Positions 17,132 through 25,495 of a stretch of 51,621 bases of DNA are shown in pieces. The stretch spans positions 1 to 51,621 of the forward strand of contig NZ_BCWB01000049.1 of assembly GCF_001592045.1 (NCBI RefSeq), read 5' to 3'. Position numbers and translations under genes: made by a program. The DNA comes from Thermobifida fusca NBRC 14071 = JCM 3263 (GTDB taxonomy: Bacteria > Actinomycetota > Actinomycetes > Streptosporangiales > Streptosporangiaceae). Under the pieces are notes generated by a model that saw only the letters and a program-made list of their open reading frames with translations, made no database searches and had not been told where the DNA came from. Every line of letters starts with the position of its first letter. Position 1 is the first letter of the stretch.

Positions 17132-17883
17132 AGGGCGGCCCCCGGATCCTTGCGGGCGTAGTAGCGCATGTGGACCCAGTGGGTGCCGTGGTCGTCGCCC
17201 GCGTACTCTTCGGCGGAGACCACCCGGACGCCGTGGGAGGCGAGCAGCTCCCGCATCTGCTCCGGCGGCATCGTGTGCATGCGCATCGGCGCGGGATATC
17301 CGAGCAGGACGCGCTGGATGAACCGGATCACGCGGTGCGGTGCATACCGGAACACCAGCCCTTTCACGGTGCGGCGCTCGGTGGCGGGCATCCCCGCCAC
17401 TAAGGCCCCGCCAGGCCGCAGCACCCGGGCGAACTCCGCGAGGTACCCGCGGGCCAGGGGCGGCGGCAGGTGCTGCAGCACCAGGTCGGTGTAGACCAGG
17501 TCGAAGGAGGCGTCAGGGAAGATCTTCAGGTCGGGGGCGTCGTTGAGGAGGAAGTCGATCCGGCCGCCGCTGCGGTCCAGTCGGCGGGCCTCCGCCAGCA
17601 TGGGCGCGGAGATGTCCACCCCCACTACCCGGTCGAAGTAGGCGGCCAGGGCGTTGGACAAGCGTCCCGCCCCGCAGCCGAAATCCAGTGCCCGCTCCCG
17701 GCCGTGCGCGATCCCGAGCTCGGCCAGCCGCGCCATCGCGGCGTCGATCTCGGCCCGGCCCGAGGCGAGGAACTCGTCATCGTCCCATCCGCCGTGCCGT
17801 TTGGCGGGGTCGACGCAGACCGCCCACAGGGGAGCGGCGGCCCCCAGCGTCGTCCAGTCCTTCCGGATCTCGTCGAGACTCAC
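17128..17883 (-). CDS. Class I SAM-dependent methyltransferase
   Basis: GTG at 17883 has AGGAG six bases before it, giving 251 aa beginning MSLDEIRKDWTTLG; the open frame further upstream is not coding-like. Motif I is ALDFGCGAGRLSNAL (about 58-72), strand 2 ends VVGVDIS, and the post-motif region is LVYTDLVLQHLPP. It is a methyltransferase-11/25 type protein acting on an unknown small molecule or sugar. It is the first gene of a two-gene operon and is divergent from the membrane-protein gene at 17971. Confidence 0.86.
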   Translation of the reverse strand: MSLDEIRKDWTTLGAAAPLWAVCVDPAKRHGGWDDDEFLASGRAEIDAAMARLAELGIAHGRERALDFGCGAGRLSNALAAYFDRVVGVDISAPMLAEARRLDRSGGRIDFLLNDAPDLKIFPDASFDLVYTDLVLQHLPPPLARGYLAEFARVLRPGGALVAGMPATERRTVKGLVFRYAPHRVIRFIQRVLLGYPAPMRMHTMPPEQMRELLASHGVRVVSAEEYAGDDHGTHWVHMRYYARKDPGAAL

Positions 17884-17970
17884 GAACACTCCTGACAGCC
17901 GCCACGGTGCGGCGGACGGCAACAGTTCACGTTTTTTCCGCGTTCCGGGTACGACCATGGACCCCGCGGG

Positions 17971-19932
17971 GTGAGCTACGCAATAGTGGGCAATGTGCCT
18001 CATTCTGTCACTTCCGCTGATGGCGGCGTCAACCCCGACAGCCGTCTGACTACCTCCCCGGCGACCGCACCGTCGGAGCGAGAAGTCCCGCAGAAGAGCC
18101 ACCGTGTCGTGCTCGCCGGTGCCGCACTCATCGCCCTCACCCTGGGCCTGCGCGCCTGGGTTCTGCGGCACGCCTACTTCATCGAAGACGACTTCCTGTT
18201 CGTGGCCGACGCGGCAGCCTCCCCGCTGACCTTCGACTACCTGACCAGCCTGCACAAAGGCCACTTCATGCCCGGGGCGAAGCTACTGGTCGCCGTGCTG
18301 ACTGCCCTGTCCCCCTACAACTGGACGCTGGCTGCGGGCACCATGCTCGCCCTGCACGGCGCCGCCGCAGCGGCGACCTTCCGGCTGCTCGGCGAAGTCT
18401 GGGGATGGCGCTGGGCGATTCTCGCACCGTTGGCCGTCGCGGTGTGCGCGCCCCTCACCGTGCCTGTCCTGGCCTGGTGGTCAGCAGCGCTCAACGCGAT
18501 CCCGTTCCAGCTGGCGACAGCGCTCGCCCTGCTGTGGACGGTGCGCTACCTGCGCCACGGACGCGAGCGGGACGCGTGGCTGGCCGCGGCCGCGGTCGTG
18601 GGCGGTATGGCGTTCTCCGTCAAAGCCCTGCTGCTGCCGCTGCTGCTCTTCGCCGTGGCGGTCGCGTTCCACACCCCCGGACCGTTGACGTGGGCGCCGT
18701 CAGCCGCCCTGCGCGCCCGCCCCAGGTTCTGGACCGGTATGGGCGCCCTGTTCCTCGGCTACCTGGTGGTCTACATGAGTCGTCCCGCTGATGCGGAGGG
18801 TGCTGGGGTGCCGGCGCTGAAGGCGGCGCTCGGACAGGCGCGGCGGCTCCTCTTGGAGACCTTCCCCGTCGGGGCCGTGGGCGGTCCGTTCTCGTGGGGG
18901 CCGGTCACCCCGGCAGGCGGCCTGCTCCAACCGCATCCGGCCCTCGTCGCGGCAGCGTGGACGGTGCTGGCGGCGATGGTGGGGGTGAGCCTGCTGCACC
19001 GCCCCCGATGGGCGTGGCGTGCCTGGGCGCTGCTCGTCGGCTACCTGGTGTGCGTGGACCTTGTCCCCACGCTGGTGGCGCGTGGACGCTACCACGAGCT
19101 CGTCGGCTACGACCCCCGCTACGTGGCCGATGCTGCTCTCGTGTTCGCGTTCTGCGTGGCCTGGGCGTTCCTCGCCCCCCGCTGGGAGGAGTCCGCTGCG
19201 CAGCGCCCGGTTCGGCAGCGGATCCGCCTGCCCAGACGGCTGCTCCGCGGCACAGCAGCGGGGGCCACGGCCGGGTTCGTCGCTGCGGCTTCCGTGTCCA
19301 CCGCGGCCTACGCGGACACCCTGTCGGGGGACCGGGTCCACTGGTACCTGGACACGGTGCGCGCTTCCCTGGCCGCGATCCCCGAAGAAGCGGGAGTGTT
19401 CCCCCGTCCGGTTCCCGAAGACATCGTGCTGCCGTGGAACGGGCATCGCCGGTTCAGCTCGTTCCTGCTCAGCCCGCTCGCCGGCGACGACGCCGAGCGG
19501 ATCGCCGACCCCCAGCCCGCGGCCCTGCCCATGGTGCTCAACGACGCGGGTTTCCTCGTGGTCGCCGAGCCCGCACCGGACAGCGTCTTCCTCGGCCCGC
19601 CTGACGACGGGGAATGCGTGGAGACGCTCGACGGCCAGGTACTCCACCAGGTCTCCACCTTCGGCCACCCCGGCCACGTGCTGGGCCTCAGCTACGTCTC
19701 CGACCGGGATGCCGAAACCACGGTGGGGCTCGACACGGTCACCCAGACCACGGTCCTGCCTGCTGCCCCCTACGGGGGATCCTGGTATGTGCCGCTGACC
19801 GGGAAAGGGCAGACCCTGGTGATCAAGGTGCCCGATGAGGTCTGCCTGACCTGGGTCACGTTCGGCGAACTCGTCCCGTCGGTGGAAGGCAACCCCTGGG
19901 AGCAGGAAGACCTGGAAGAGAAAACTGAATAG
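17971..19932 (+). CDS. Large multi-pass membrane protein, GT-C-like
   Basis: The protein has up to 653 aa and about ten helices from residue 45 on. The loop after the first helix has HAYFIEDDFLFVADAA, an acidic DD pair of the kind used for catalysis or metal binding in GT-C transferases. The final third (about 450-653) is soluble, probably extracytoplasmic. The N-terminal 40 residues are polar and variable, and no clear ribosome site marks the GTG at 17971, so the start could be later. It faces the dprE operon. A lipid-linked sugar transferase or flippase role is inferred from topology and location. Confidence 0.7.
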   Translation: MSYAIVGNVPHSVTSADGGVNPDSRLTTSPATAPSEREVPQKSHRVVLAGAALIALTLGLRAWVLRHAYFIEDDFLFVADAAASPLTFDYLTSLHKGHFMPGAKLLVAVLTALSPYNWTLAAGTMLALHGAAAAATFRLLGEVWGWRWAILAPLAVAVCAPLTVPVLAWWSAALNAIPFQLATALALLWTVRYLRHGRERDAWLAAAAVVGGMAFSVKALLLPLLLFAVAVAFHTPGPLTWAPSAALRARPRFWTGMGALFLGYLVVYMSRPADAEGAGVPALKAALGQARRLLLETFPVGAVGGPFSWGPVTPAGGLLQPHPALVAAAWTVLAAMVGVSLLHRPRWAWRAWALLVGYLVCVDLVPTLVARGRYHELVGYDPRYVADAALVFAFCVAWAFLAPRWEESAAQRPVRQRIRLPRRLLRGTAAGATAGFVAAASVSTAAYADTLSGDRVHWYLDTVRASLAAIPEEAGVFPRPVPEDIVLPWNGHRRFSSFLLSPLAGDDAERIADPQPAALPMVLNDAGFLVVAEPAPDSVFLGPPDDGECVETLDGQVLHQVSTFGHPGHVLGLSYVSDRDAETTVGLDTVTQTTVLPAAPYGGSWYVPLTGKGQTLVIKVPDEVCLTWVTFGELVPSVEGNPWEQEDLEEKTE

Positions 19933-20024
19933 GGCAGTGCCCGCTCAGGAAAGCACCGGGGAGCAGCCGCGTACCGGCGGGGTGCAGGACCGTGCACAGC
20001 CCGGGCAGGCACCGGGAAGCGCGG

Positions 20025-20792
20025 TCAACGAGGCAACCGGCGCCACACGGGACGGGGCAGCAGCCTGAAGACCAGCGCCAGCACGCCGAGGGCGCGGGGA
20101 ACCCACACGGTCCGCGTGCCGCGGCGGAGCGCCGCAGCGACCGTGTCCGCGACCTGCTGCGGAGTGGTGGCCAGCGGCGCTTCAGGCACGTGCGCGGACA
20201 TGCGGGTGCGCACATATCCGGGACGGACCACCAAGACCCGGGCGCCGCTCTCGGCGAGCAGGTCGCCCAACGCGTGGGCAAAACCGTCGAGGCCTGCCTT
20301 GGCCGCTCCGTAGACGAGGTTGGCGCGCCGCACTCGCACCCCCGCCACGGACGACAGCACCACCAGGGTTCCGTGGCCCTGTTCGCGGAGCCGGGCCGCA
20401 ACCGCCAACCCGGCCGACACATGACCGGTCAGGTTCACTGTCACGTTCTCGGCTGCCGCCACGGGGTCGCCGACGAGGCGCGACTGGTCGCCGAGCACCC
20501 CGAACGCGGCGACCACCACGTCGAGGTCGCCGACGAGACGCACCGCCTCCGCAACGGTTGCGGCATGGTCGGCGGGCGTGGCCGCGTCGAAGTCGACGAC
20601 GTGCACGTCGGCAGCGCCCTGAGCTCGGAGGCGGGCGGCCGCCTCCGCCAGCGGCGCCTGCCGTCCCGGCCGGGCCGCCAGCACGATCCGGCGGGCGCCG
20701 CCGCGGACCAGCCGTTCCACGATGGCCAGCCCGATCTCGCTGCGTCCGCCGAGCAGCAGCACCGATTCCACGGCACGTGCTGTCCGACGCAT
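20025..20792 (-). CDS. dprE2: Decaprenylphosphoryl-2-keto-ribose reductase (DprE2)
   Basis: This short-chain dehydrogenase of 255 aa reduces the 2-keto intermediate made by DprE1 to decaprenyl-phospho-arabinose with NADH. It shows the nucleotide loop LLLGGRSEIGLAI (about 13-25), the SDR serine in VVLSSVAG and YGAAKAG (YxxxK). A C-terminal hydrophobic segment fits membrane association. ATG at 20792 is preceded by AGGAGG and CGGAG. It lies 17 bases behind dprE1 and is the last gene of the DUF3068-ubiA-dprE1-dprE2 operon. The adjacent DprE1 makes the assignment specific rather than generic SDR. Confidence 0.88.
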   Translation of the reverse strand: MRRTARAVESVLLLGGRSEIGLAIVERLVRGGARRIVLAARPGRQAPLAEAAARLRAQGAADVHVVDFDAATPADHAATVAEAVRLVGDLDVVVAAFGVLGDQSRLVGDPVAAAENVTVNLTGHVSAGLAVAARLREQGHGTLVVLSSVAGVRVRRANLVYGAAKAGLDGFAHALGDLLAESGARVLVVRPGYVRTRMSAHVPEAPLATTPQQVADTVAAALRRGTRTVWVPRALGVLALVFRLLPRPVWRRLPR

Positions 20793-20809
20793 CTCGCTCC
20801 GTCCTCCTG

Positions 20810-22168
20810 TCACAGTTCTAAACGGCGGGCCAGGTCCGAGACCAGCACCCGCTCGGGGTCCACCCGGTCCCGCACCCGGTGCCACCGGGGAAGCTCCGGG
20901 TACATGGCGTGCACGGTTGCCGCTGCGGCCCGGCTGTCCTTGGCCAGGTAGAGGCGGCCTCCCGCGGCGAGCACCCATTCGTCGAAGCGGGTGAGCAGCG
21001 GGAGGAGTCCAGGAAGGTCGGCGGGCAGGTCCACCGCTAGTGTCCACCCGGGCTGGGGGAAGGACAGCGGAGCGGGAGTGCCGGGGCCGAAGCGTTTCAG
21101 GACCGCGAGGAACGAGGGGGCCTGGTGCTTCGCCAGGTGCTCGACGATCCGCCGCAGCGTCTCCTCCTGCCCGAACGGCACGGTGAACTGGTACTGCACC
21201 AGGCCGCGGGACCCGTACAGCCGGTTCCAGTCGCGGAGCGCGTCCAACGGGTAGAAGAACGCGGTGACCTCCTGGAGCTCGTCCCGGCGGCGGCGCGGCG
21301 CTGCCGCATAGTAGGCCGTGTTGAAGGCCCGTACGGTGGTCGGCGTCAGTAGGCGGGAGGGCACGCCGCGCGGCACCCGGATCCCCTGCCGGGGCCGGTA
21401 GCGCAACGGGTCGCGGCGGGCCGCGGGAGGCAGGTCGGCGACGTGGGCGTGGTGGGCGCGGGTGAGCACGCCGCGCCCCAGAAAGCGGCCGCGCGCCAAC
21501 AGGTCCAGCCAGCACACCGAGTAGCGGTAGTCGTCGTCGCGCTCGGTCATTGCTGCTAGGGCCGCCTCCAGGTCAGGGATGCGGTCGGTGTCCACTCGCA
21601 TCCGCGAGGTCGTCACGGGAAGCACGGTGAACGTGGCTTCGGTGATCACCCCGGTCAACCCCATGCCGCCGACGGTCGCCCAGAACAGGTCCGGGTCCCG
21701 GTCGGGGCCGAGGCGGCGGACCGCGCCGTCGGGGGTGACGAGGGTGAGGGCGCGCAGGTGTGCGCCGAACGACGAGTCGACGTGGTGGTTCTTGCCGTGG
21801 ACGTCGGCGGCGATCGCTCCCCCCACGGTGACCTGCCGGGTGCCGGGGGTCACCGGGAGGAAGAAGCCGCGGGGCAGCAGGTGGCGCAGCAACGTGTCCA
21901 GGCTGGTGCCTGCCGAGGCAGTGACCGTGCCCGCAGCCGCGTCCACCCGGAAGCCCGGGGTGAGGTCGGCGCAGTCCACTACGGTGCCGTCCGCGTTCTG
22001 CGCGGCATCACCGTAGGAGCGGCCCAGACCGCGGGCGACCGCGCCGCGTCCGCGGGCGGCGGAGCGGAGCACAGCGGCGAGTTCGTCTGTGGTGCGGGGG
22101 CGCACCACGGTGGCGACGGTGGGACGCAGGAGTCCCCAGCCGGTGAGCGGTGTGCGGTGGCGGTGCAC
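20810..22168 (-). CDS. dprE1: Decaprenylphosphoryl-beta-D-ribose oxidase (DprE1)
   Basis: It oxidises the ribose C2 hydroxyl of decaprenyl-phospho-ribose using FAD, the first half of the epimerisation to arabinose. The protein has 452 aa. The FAD domain has GLGRSYGDAAQN and VHGKNHHVDSSFG. The substrate domain has RFGPGTPAPLSFPQPGW and YLAKDSR, whose Lys410 corresponds to the catalytic Lys. The residue aligned with the benzothiazinone-target cysteine of M. tuberculosis (Cys387) is Ala378 (codon 21035-21037). GTG at 22168 follows GGGAGG; an upstream ATG in frame lies inside ubiA. It lies 26 bases behind ubiA. Confidence 0.93.
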   Translation of the reverse strand: MHRHRTPLTGWGLLRPTVATVVRPRTTDELAAVLRSAARGRGAVARGLGRSYGDAAQNADGTVVDCADLTPGFRVDAAAGTVTASAGTSLDTLLRHLLPRGFFLPVTPGTRQVTVGGAIAADVHGKNHHVDSSFGAHLRALTLVTPDGAVRRLGPDRDPDLFWATVGGMGLTGVITEATFTVLPVTTSRMRVDTDRIPDLEAALAAMTERDDDYRYSVCWLDLLARGRFLGRGVLTRAHHAHVADLPPAARRDPLRYRPRQGIRVPRGVPSRLLTPTTVRAFNTAYYAAAPRRRRDELQEVTAFFYPLDALRDWNRLYGSRGLVQYQFTVPFGQEETLRRIVEHLAKHQAPSFLAVLKRFGPGTPAPLSFPQPGWTLAVDLPADLPGLLPLLTRFDEWVLAAGGRLYLAKDSRAAAATVHAMYPELPRWHRVRDRVDPERVLVSDLARRLEL

Positions 22169-22194
22169 CGGTCCTCCCTGCCGTCGAATCAGGC

Positions 22195-23136
22195 TCAGCC
22201 CACGTGGACGCCGAGCAGGACGAGGGCCCCGAGAGCGGCGAGGCACAGCTGCAGTGGGCGGTCACGCAGCACCAGTTCCTCCGGCTCCTCTCCGATGCCG
22301 CGGTCCACGAGCGCGTGGAGCCGGAATACCGCCATGACCAGGGGAACGATACTCGCTACGGTCAGCACCTGGGCGAGGCCGGTGGGAGTGGTCCACGCCC
22401 ACAGGAAGTAGGTGGCGACCATGGCGCTCGCGGTCGCGATCCGCAGCCGGGTGAGGAAACCGGTCGTGTAGTACGCGAGGGTGGCGCGGGTGCGTCTGGA
22501 AGCGGGGGTGCGGAGCTCCGCTTCCCGTTTCCCCGCCACGACGAGAAGCGCCCCCAGGGAGACGACGGCGAGGAACCAGCCGGTGATGGGGACACCGGTG
22601 GTGGCCCCTCCGGCGAGGGCGCGCAGCACGTGGCAGCCCGCGACTGCGGCGATGTCGCAGAGTGGAAGGTGTTTCAGCCCGTAGGTGTAGCTCACCGACA
22701 GCGCAAGGTAGCCGACGAGGACCAGGGCAAGGCGGGGCTTGGCGGCGGCCAGCGCGACCAGCGGGGCGGAGCCGATGAGGAGCGCGCCGAGGACCGCGGC
22801 CAGGGGGACGGGGACCAGGCCGGAAGCGATGGGACGGTGCCGTTTGCGGGCATGGGCCCGGTCGGCTTCCGCATCAGCGATGTCGTTGAGCAGGTAGGTG
22901 CCGCTCGCCGCCGCACAGAACAGGAGGAAGGCCAGCAGGGTGTCGGCCGCGGCTGCCGCAGAGTCCAGTGCCCCGGCGAGCGCGGGTGCCGCTGCGACGA
23001 GGAGGTTCTTGATCCACTGCCGAGGACGGGCCACGAGCAGGACGCCCCAGGCCACGGCGCGTGGCCCGGGACGTCGCAACGGGGGAGTCCCGCGTTCCGG
23101 GTGCGGGCGGAACGCGGGGCCGCTCGTCGACAGCAC
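22195..23136 (-). CDS. Decaprenyl-phosphate phosphoribosyltransferase (UbiA family)
   Basis: This integral membrane prenyltransferase of 313 aa should join decaprenyl phosphate and phosphoribosyl pyrophosphate, giving the substrate chain for DprE1/DprE2 (Rv3806c/UbiA type). The Mg-binding motif NDIADAEADRAHARKRHRP follows the second helix (about 84-103), and a second Asp-containing segment (KHLPLCDIAAV) follows later. About eight or nine helices are visible. The GTG start lies one base after the DUF3068 stop without a separate ribosome site, so it is probably translationally coupled. The dprE1-dprE2 genes behind it make the phosphoribosyl acceptor assignment strong. Confidence 0.9.
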   Translation of the reverse strand: MLSTSGPAFRPHPERGTPPLRRPGPRAVAWGVLLVARPRQWIKNLLVAAAPALAGALDSAAAAADTLLAFLLFCAAASGTYLLNDIADAEADRAHARKRHRPIASGLVPVPLAAVLGALLIGSAPLVALAAAKPRLALVLVGYLALSVSYTYGLKHLPLCDIAAVAGCHVLRALAGGATTGVPITGWFLAVVSLGALLVVAGKREAELRTPASRRTRATLAYYTTGFLTRLRIATASAMVATYFLWAWTTPTGLAQVLTVASIVPLVMAVFRLHALVDRGIGEEPEELVLRDRPLQLCLAALGALVLLGVHVG

Positions 23137-23137
23137 G

Positions 23138-24073
23138 TCAAGCGCGGGCGTGGGCAGGGGTTCTGGTGCGGGACAGGGAGAGCGCCAGACCGATCACGAG
23201 GACCACGGCGCCCACTGCGAGCAGCACGATCGGCAGGGTGGTGCGGATGAGGATGATCTTGTCGCCGTCGGCGGCAGCCGCGACCCGTTCAGCAACGGTC
23301 TCGTCGGTGAAGTCCATCGTGGCGTCGAACATGACGAGCCGTTCCTCACCGTCGACGACTGCGACACGGCGCTGCTCCTCACGGAGGTCGAGCGGGGAGC
23401 CGGTGATCGGGTCGACCCAGTAGGTGCGGGTATTGGAGTAGACGATGTCGGCGGTGACGTCGCCTTCCCCGTCGAGGCCGAGCAGGCTGCGGGGCAGCTC
23501 GCGGGTTTCGACCACGGTCGGTTCGACCTCTTGGACGAACTTGTAGGCCTCCACACCGGGGTGGCCGTCTACCTCTTCGACTCCTTCGAACCTGATGGGC
23601 AGGGCTTCGCGGACGGTGGAGTCGAAGAATTCGTAGTCGCGCTGTTCGACGAGGAACGGCCACTTGAATGCCTGGCCGCTCTGCGGGACGGATTCCTCGT
23701 TGACCGAGGAACCACAGCAGTCCACCGCTTCGCCGGTGACCCGGTCGTGCGCGGTGTGCCGAGTGGTGGAGAGGAAGGCGAAGTCGCGGTCGACGTCTTT
23801 CACCCAGCGGAACTCGTCCCAGACGACGATGTCGTCGTCGCTGGCGCGCACGTCCGCCTTGAGGGTGGTGTGCGCTTCGACGGTCGCCCCCTCGATCACC
23901 TTCATCTCTTCGACGTTGAAGTAGGTCGCGTCTTCGCTGCGGTTGACCGTCTGCGCGTAATAGTCCAACGGAGTCTTCATGAATGCGCTGGCCACCCAAT
24001 AGCGCAGCAGGGGGGCAAGCACAAGGCAGAAGACCCCGAAGGCGACGCCCACGGTGGCCACGGTACGACGCAT
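23138..24073 (-). CDS. DUF3068 membrane protein (second copy)
   Basis: The protein has 311 aa, with an N-terminal helix (about 5-27), an extracytoplasmic domain and a C-terminal helix (about 280-303). DUF3068 hallmarks shared with the copy at 15349 include HDRVTGEAVDCCGSS and YWVDPITGSPLD. ATG at 24073 has AGGAGG four bases upstream. It is the first gene of the operon that makes decaprenyl-phospho-arabinose, one base from ubiA. Function unknown; gene order ties it to arabinan assembly. Confidence 0.88.
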   Translation of the reverse strand: MRRTVATVGVAFGVFCLVLAPLLRYWVASAFMKTPLDYYAQTVNRSEDATYFNVEEMKVIEGATVEAHTTLKADVRASDDDIVVWDEFRWVKDVDRDFAFLSTTRHTAHDRVTGEAVDCCGSSVNEESVPQSGQAFKWPFLVEQRDYEFFDSTVREALPIRFEGVEEVDGHPGVEAYKFVQEVEPTVVETRELPRSLLGLDGEGDVTADIVYSNTRTYWVDPITGSPLDLREEQRRVAVVDGEERLVMFDATMDFTDETVAERVAAAADGDKIILIRTTLPIVLLAVGAVVLVIGLALSLSRTRTPAHARA

Positions 24074-24127
24074 GGCTCCTCCTGACGGGGCCTGGGGGTT
24101 TGGGGAGGGTTTGATGAAGTTTTGGGT

Positions 24128-24157
24128 ATCGTATGGACTCTTAGTGATATGAGTCAC
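24128..24157 (-). promoter_or_regulatory. Candidate promoter of the DUF3068-ubiA-dprE operon
   Basis: On the minus strand GTGACT (24157-24152) and TACGAT (24133-24128) are 18 bases apart, with the start codon about 50 bases downstream. Half-sites GTGAT (24144), GTCAC (24153-24157) and GTGAC (24164-24168) overlap the -35 region and may be an operator, also affecting the divergent gene at 24212. Confidence 0.4.
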
Positions 24158-24211
24158 CCCTATGTGACCGAATTTTTGTAATCCGATTCTGTTTCTGGTT
24201 GGGAGAGAAAC

Positions 24212-25486
24212 GTGACCACAGCCCTCTCCCGTTCGGCCAACACAGCACTTCCTCAGGTCAGCGGGCACCAGCCCGCTCTTGAAGGCATGCGGGCGCTCGC
24301 GGCGCTTCTGGTGTTGCTCTTCCACGTCGCTATGGAGACGGGGGATGCGCTCGCCCCAGGGGTAGGCGGCGCACTCCTCGCCGGAGGCGATATGGCGGTG
24401 CCGCTGTTCTTCGCGCTTTCCGGGCTGCTGCTCTACCGGCCCTGGGCCAACGCGGCGATCGACGGCGAACCCGGCCCGTCAGTCCGCAGCTACCTGCGGC
24501 GGCGGGCAGCGCGGATCCTTCCCGCCTACTGGCTGGTCGCTGTGGTGGCCCTCCTGCTGTGGTCACGCGAACACTTAGGGACACCGCGTGCCTGGCTGGA
24601 AATCCTGACCTTGACGTTCATCTACGACCCTGCTCCGTGGTGGACCGGCACTGGGCCGCGCGGGCTAGGCCAGATGTGGAGCCTGTGCGTCGAAGTCGCT
24701 TTCTACGTGCTGCTTCCCCTGCTGGCCGTGGGACTGGCGATGTTGGCCGCACGCGGAAGCGATCCGGAAGGGCGGGCTCGGATCCTGCTCACCGGGGTTG
24801 CCGTGCTTCCCGTGCTCAGCCTGGCCGCGCTCGTCATCCAGTTCTTCCCGGAACCGCGCCTCCACCTGCACGCCTGGCCCCCACGTGCCCTCGGCTTGTT
24901 CGCTGTCGGTATGGCGCTTGCGGTCCTGGCCCGGTGGGCGTGGTGGGAGCGTGACGCGGCCGGACCGGTACGCCGGTTCTGCCAGACGCTCGCAGCCTCT
25001 CCTGGACTGTGCTGGAGTGTTGCCGCAGCCGCCTACCTGCTGGGATGCACTCCGCTGACTGGCGACCGGTTCCGCGGAGCGGAGGACTTCTGGGCGGGGG
25101 TGGCCGAACTCCTGGTCACCATGGTTTTCGCGTTCTTTCTGATCGCCCCGCTCGCGCTGCTTCCCCAAGAGCCGACTGCCCGACCCTCCTGGTTGCGCAC
25201 CTTCCTGGAGCATCGGACCATGCGCTTCCTGGGCCGGGTCTCCTACGGCATCTTCCTGTGGCAGTTCGTTGTGCTCTACCTGTGGCGCGACGTGACGAAC
25301 CAGGAAGCATTCACCGGTTTCTTCCCGCTCGACCTCGTCCCCGTGGCCGCGGGCACCATCCTGCTCGCGGCCGCCACCTACTACTGGGTGGAGCAGCCGA
25401 TCATGGCCCGTGTCACGCGCCGACCCGACGCGTCCGCTACCCCGGAACCGGCTGACGCGGACCGCGCTACTGCCCCGCAACGGTAG
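24212..25486 (+). CDS. Acyltransferase 3 family membrane protein
   Basis: The 424-aa protein, with about ten helices, is of the OafA/YrhL type that O-acylates surface glycans using cytoplasmic acyl donors. The family signature LEGMRALAALLVLLFHV is at 23-39, with the putative catalytic His38. Arg-rich loops and the segment GRVSYGIFLWQFVVLYLW match the family. There is no C-terminal SGNH domain, but a separate SGNH hydrolase is encoded at 6133, so O-acylation and deacylation partners may be split. GTG at 24212 follows GGGAGAG. It is divergent from the dprE operon. The Nudix gene follows after nine bases. Confidence 0.88.
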   Translation: MTTALSRSANTALPQVSGHQPALEGMRALAALLVLLFHVAMETGDALAPGVGGALLAGGDMAVPLFFALSGLLLYRPWANAAIDGEPGPSVRSYLRRRAARILPAYWLVAVVALLLWSREHLGTPRAWLEILTLTFIYDPAPWWTGTGPRGLGQMWSLCVEVAFYVLLPLLAVGLAMLAARGSDPEGRARILLTGVAVLPVLSLAALVIQFFPEPRLHLHAWPPRALGLFAVGMALAVLARWAWWERDAAGPVRRFCQTLAASPGLCWSVAAAAYLLGCTPLTGDRFRGAEDFWAGVAELLVTMVFAFFLIAPLALLPQEPTARPSWLRTFLEHRTMRFLGRVSYGIFLWQFVVLYLWRDVTNQEAFTGFFPLDLVPVAAGTILLAAATYYWVEQPIMARVTRRPDASATPEPADADRATAPQR

Positions 25487-25495
25487 GGTCAGCCC

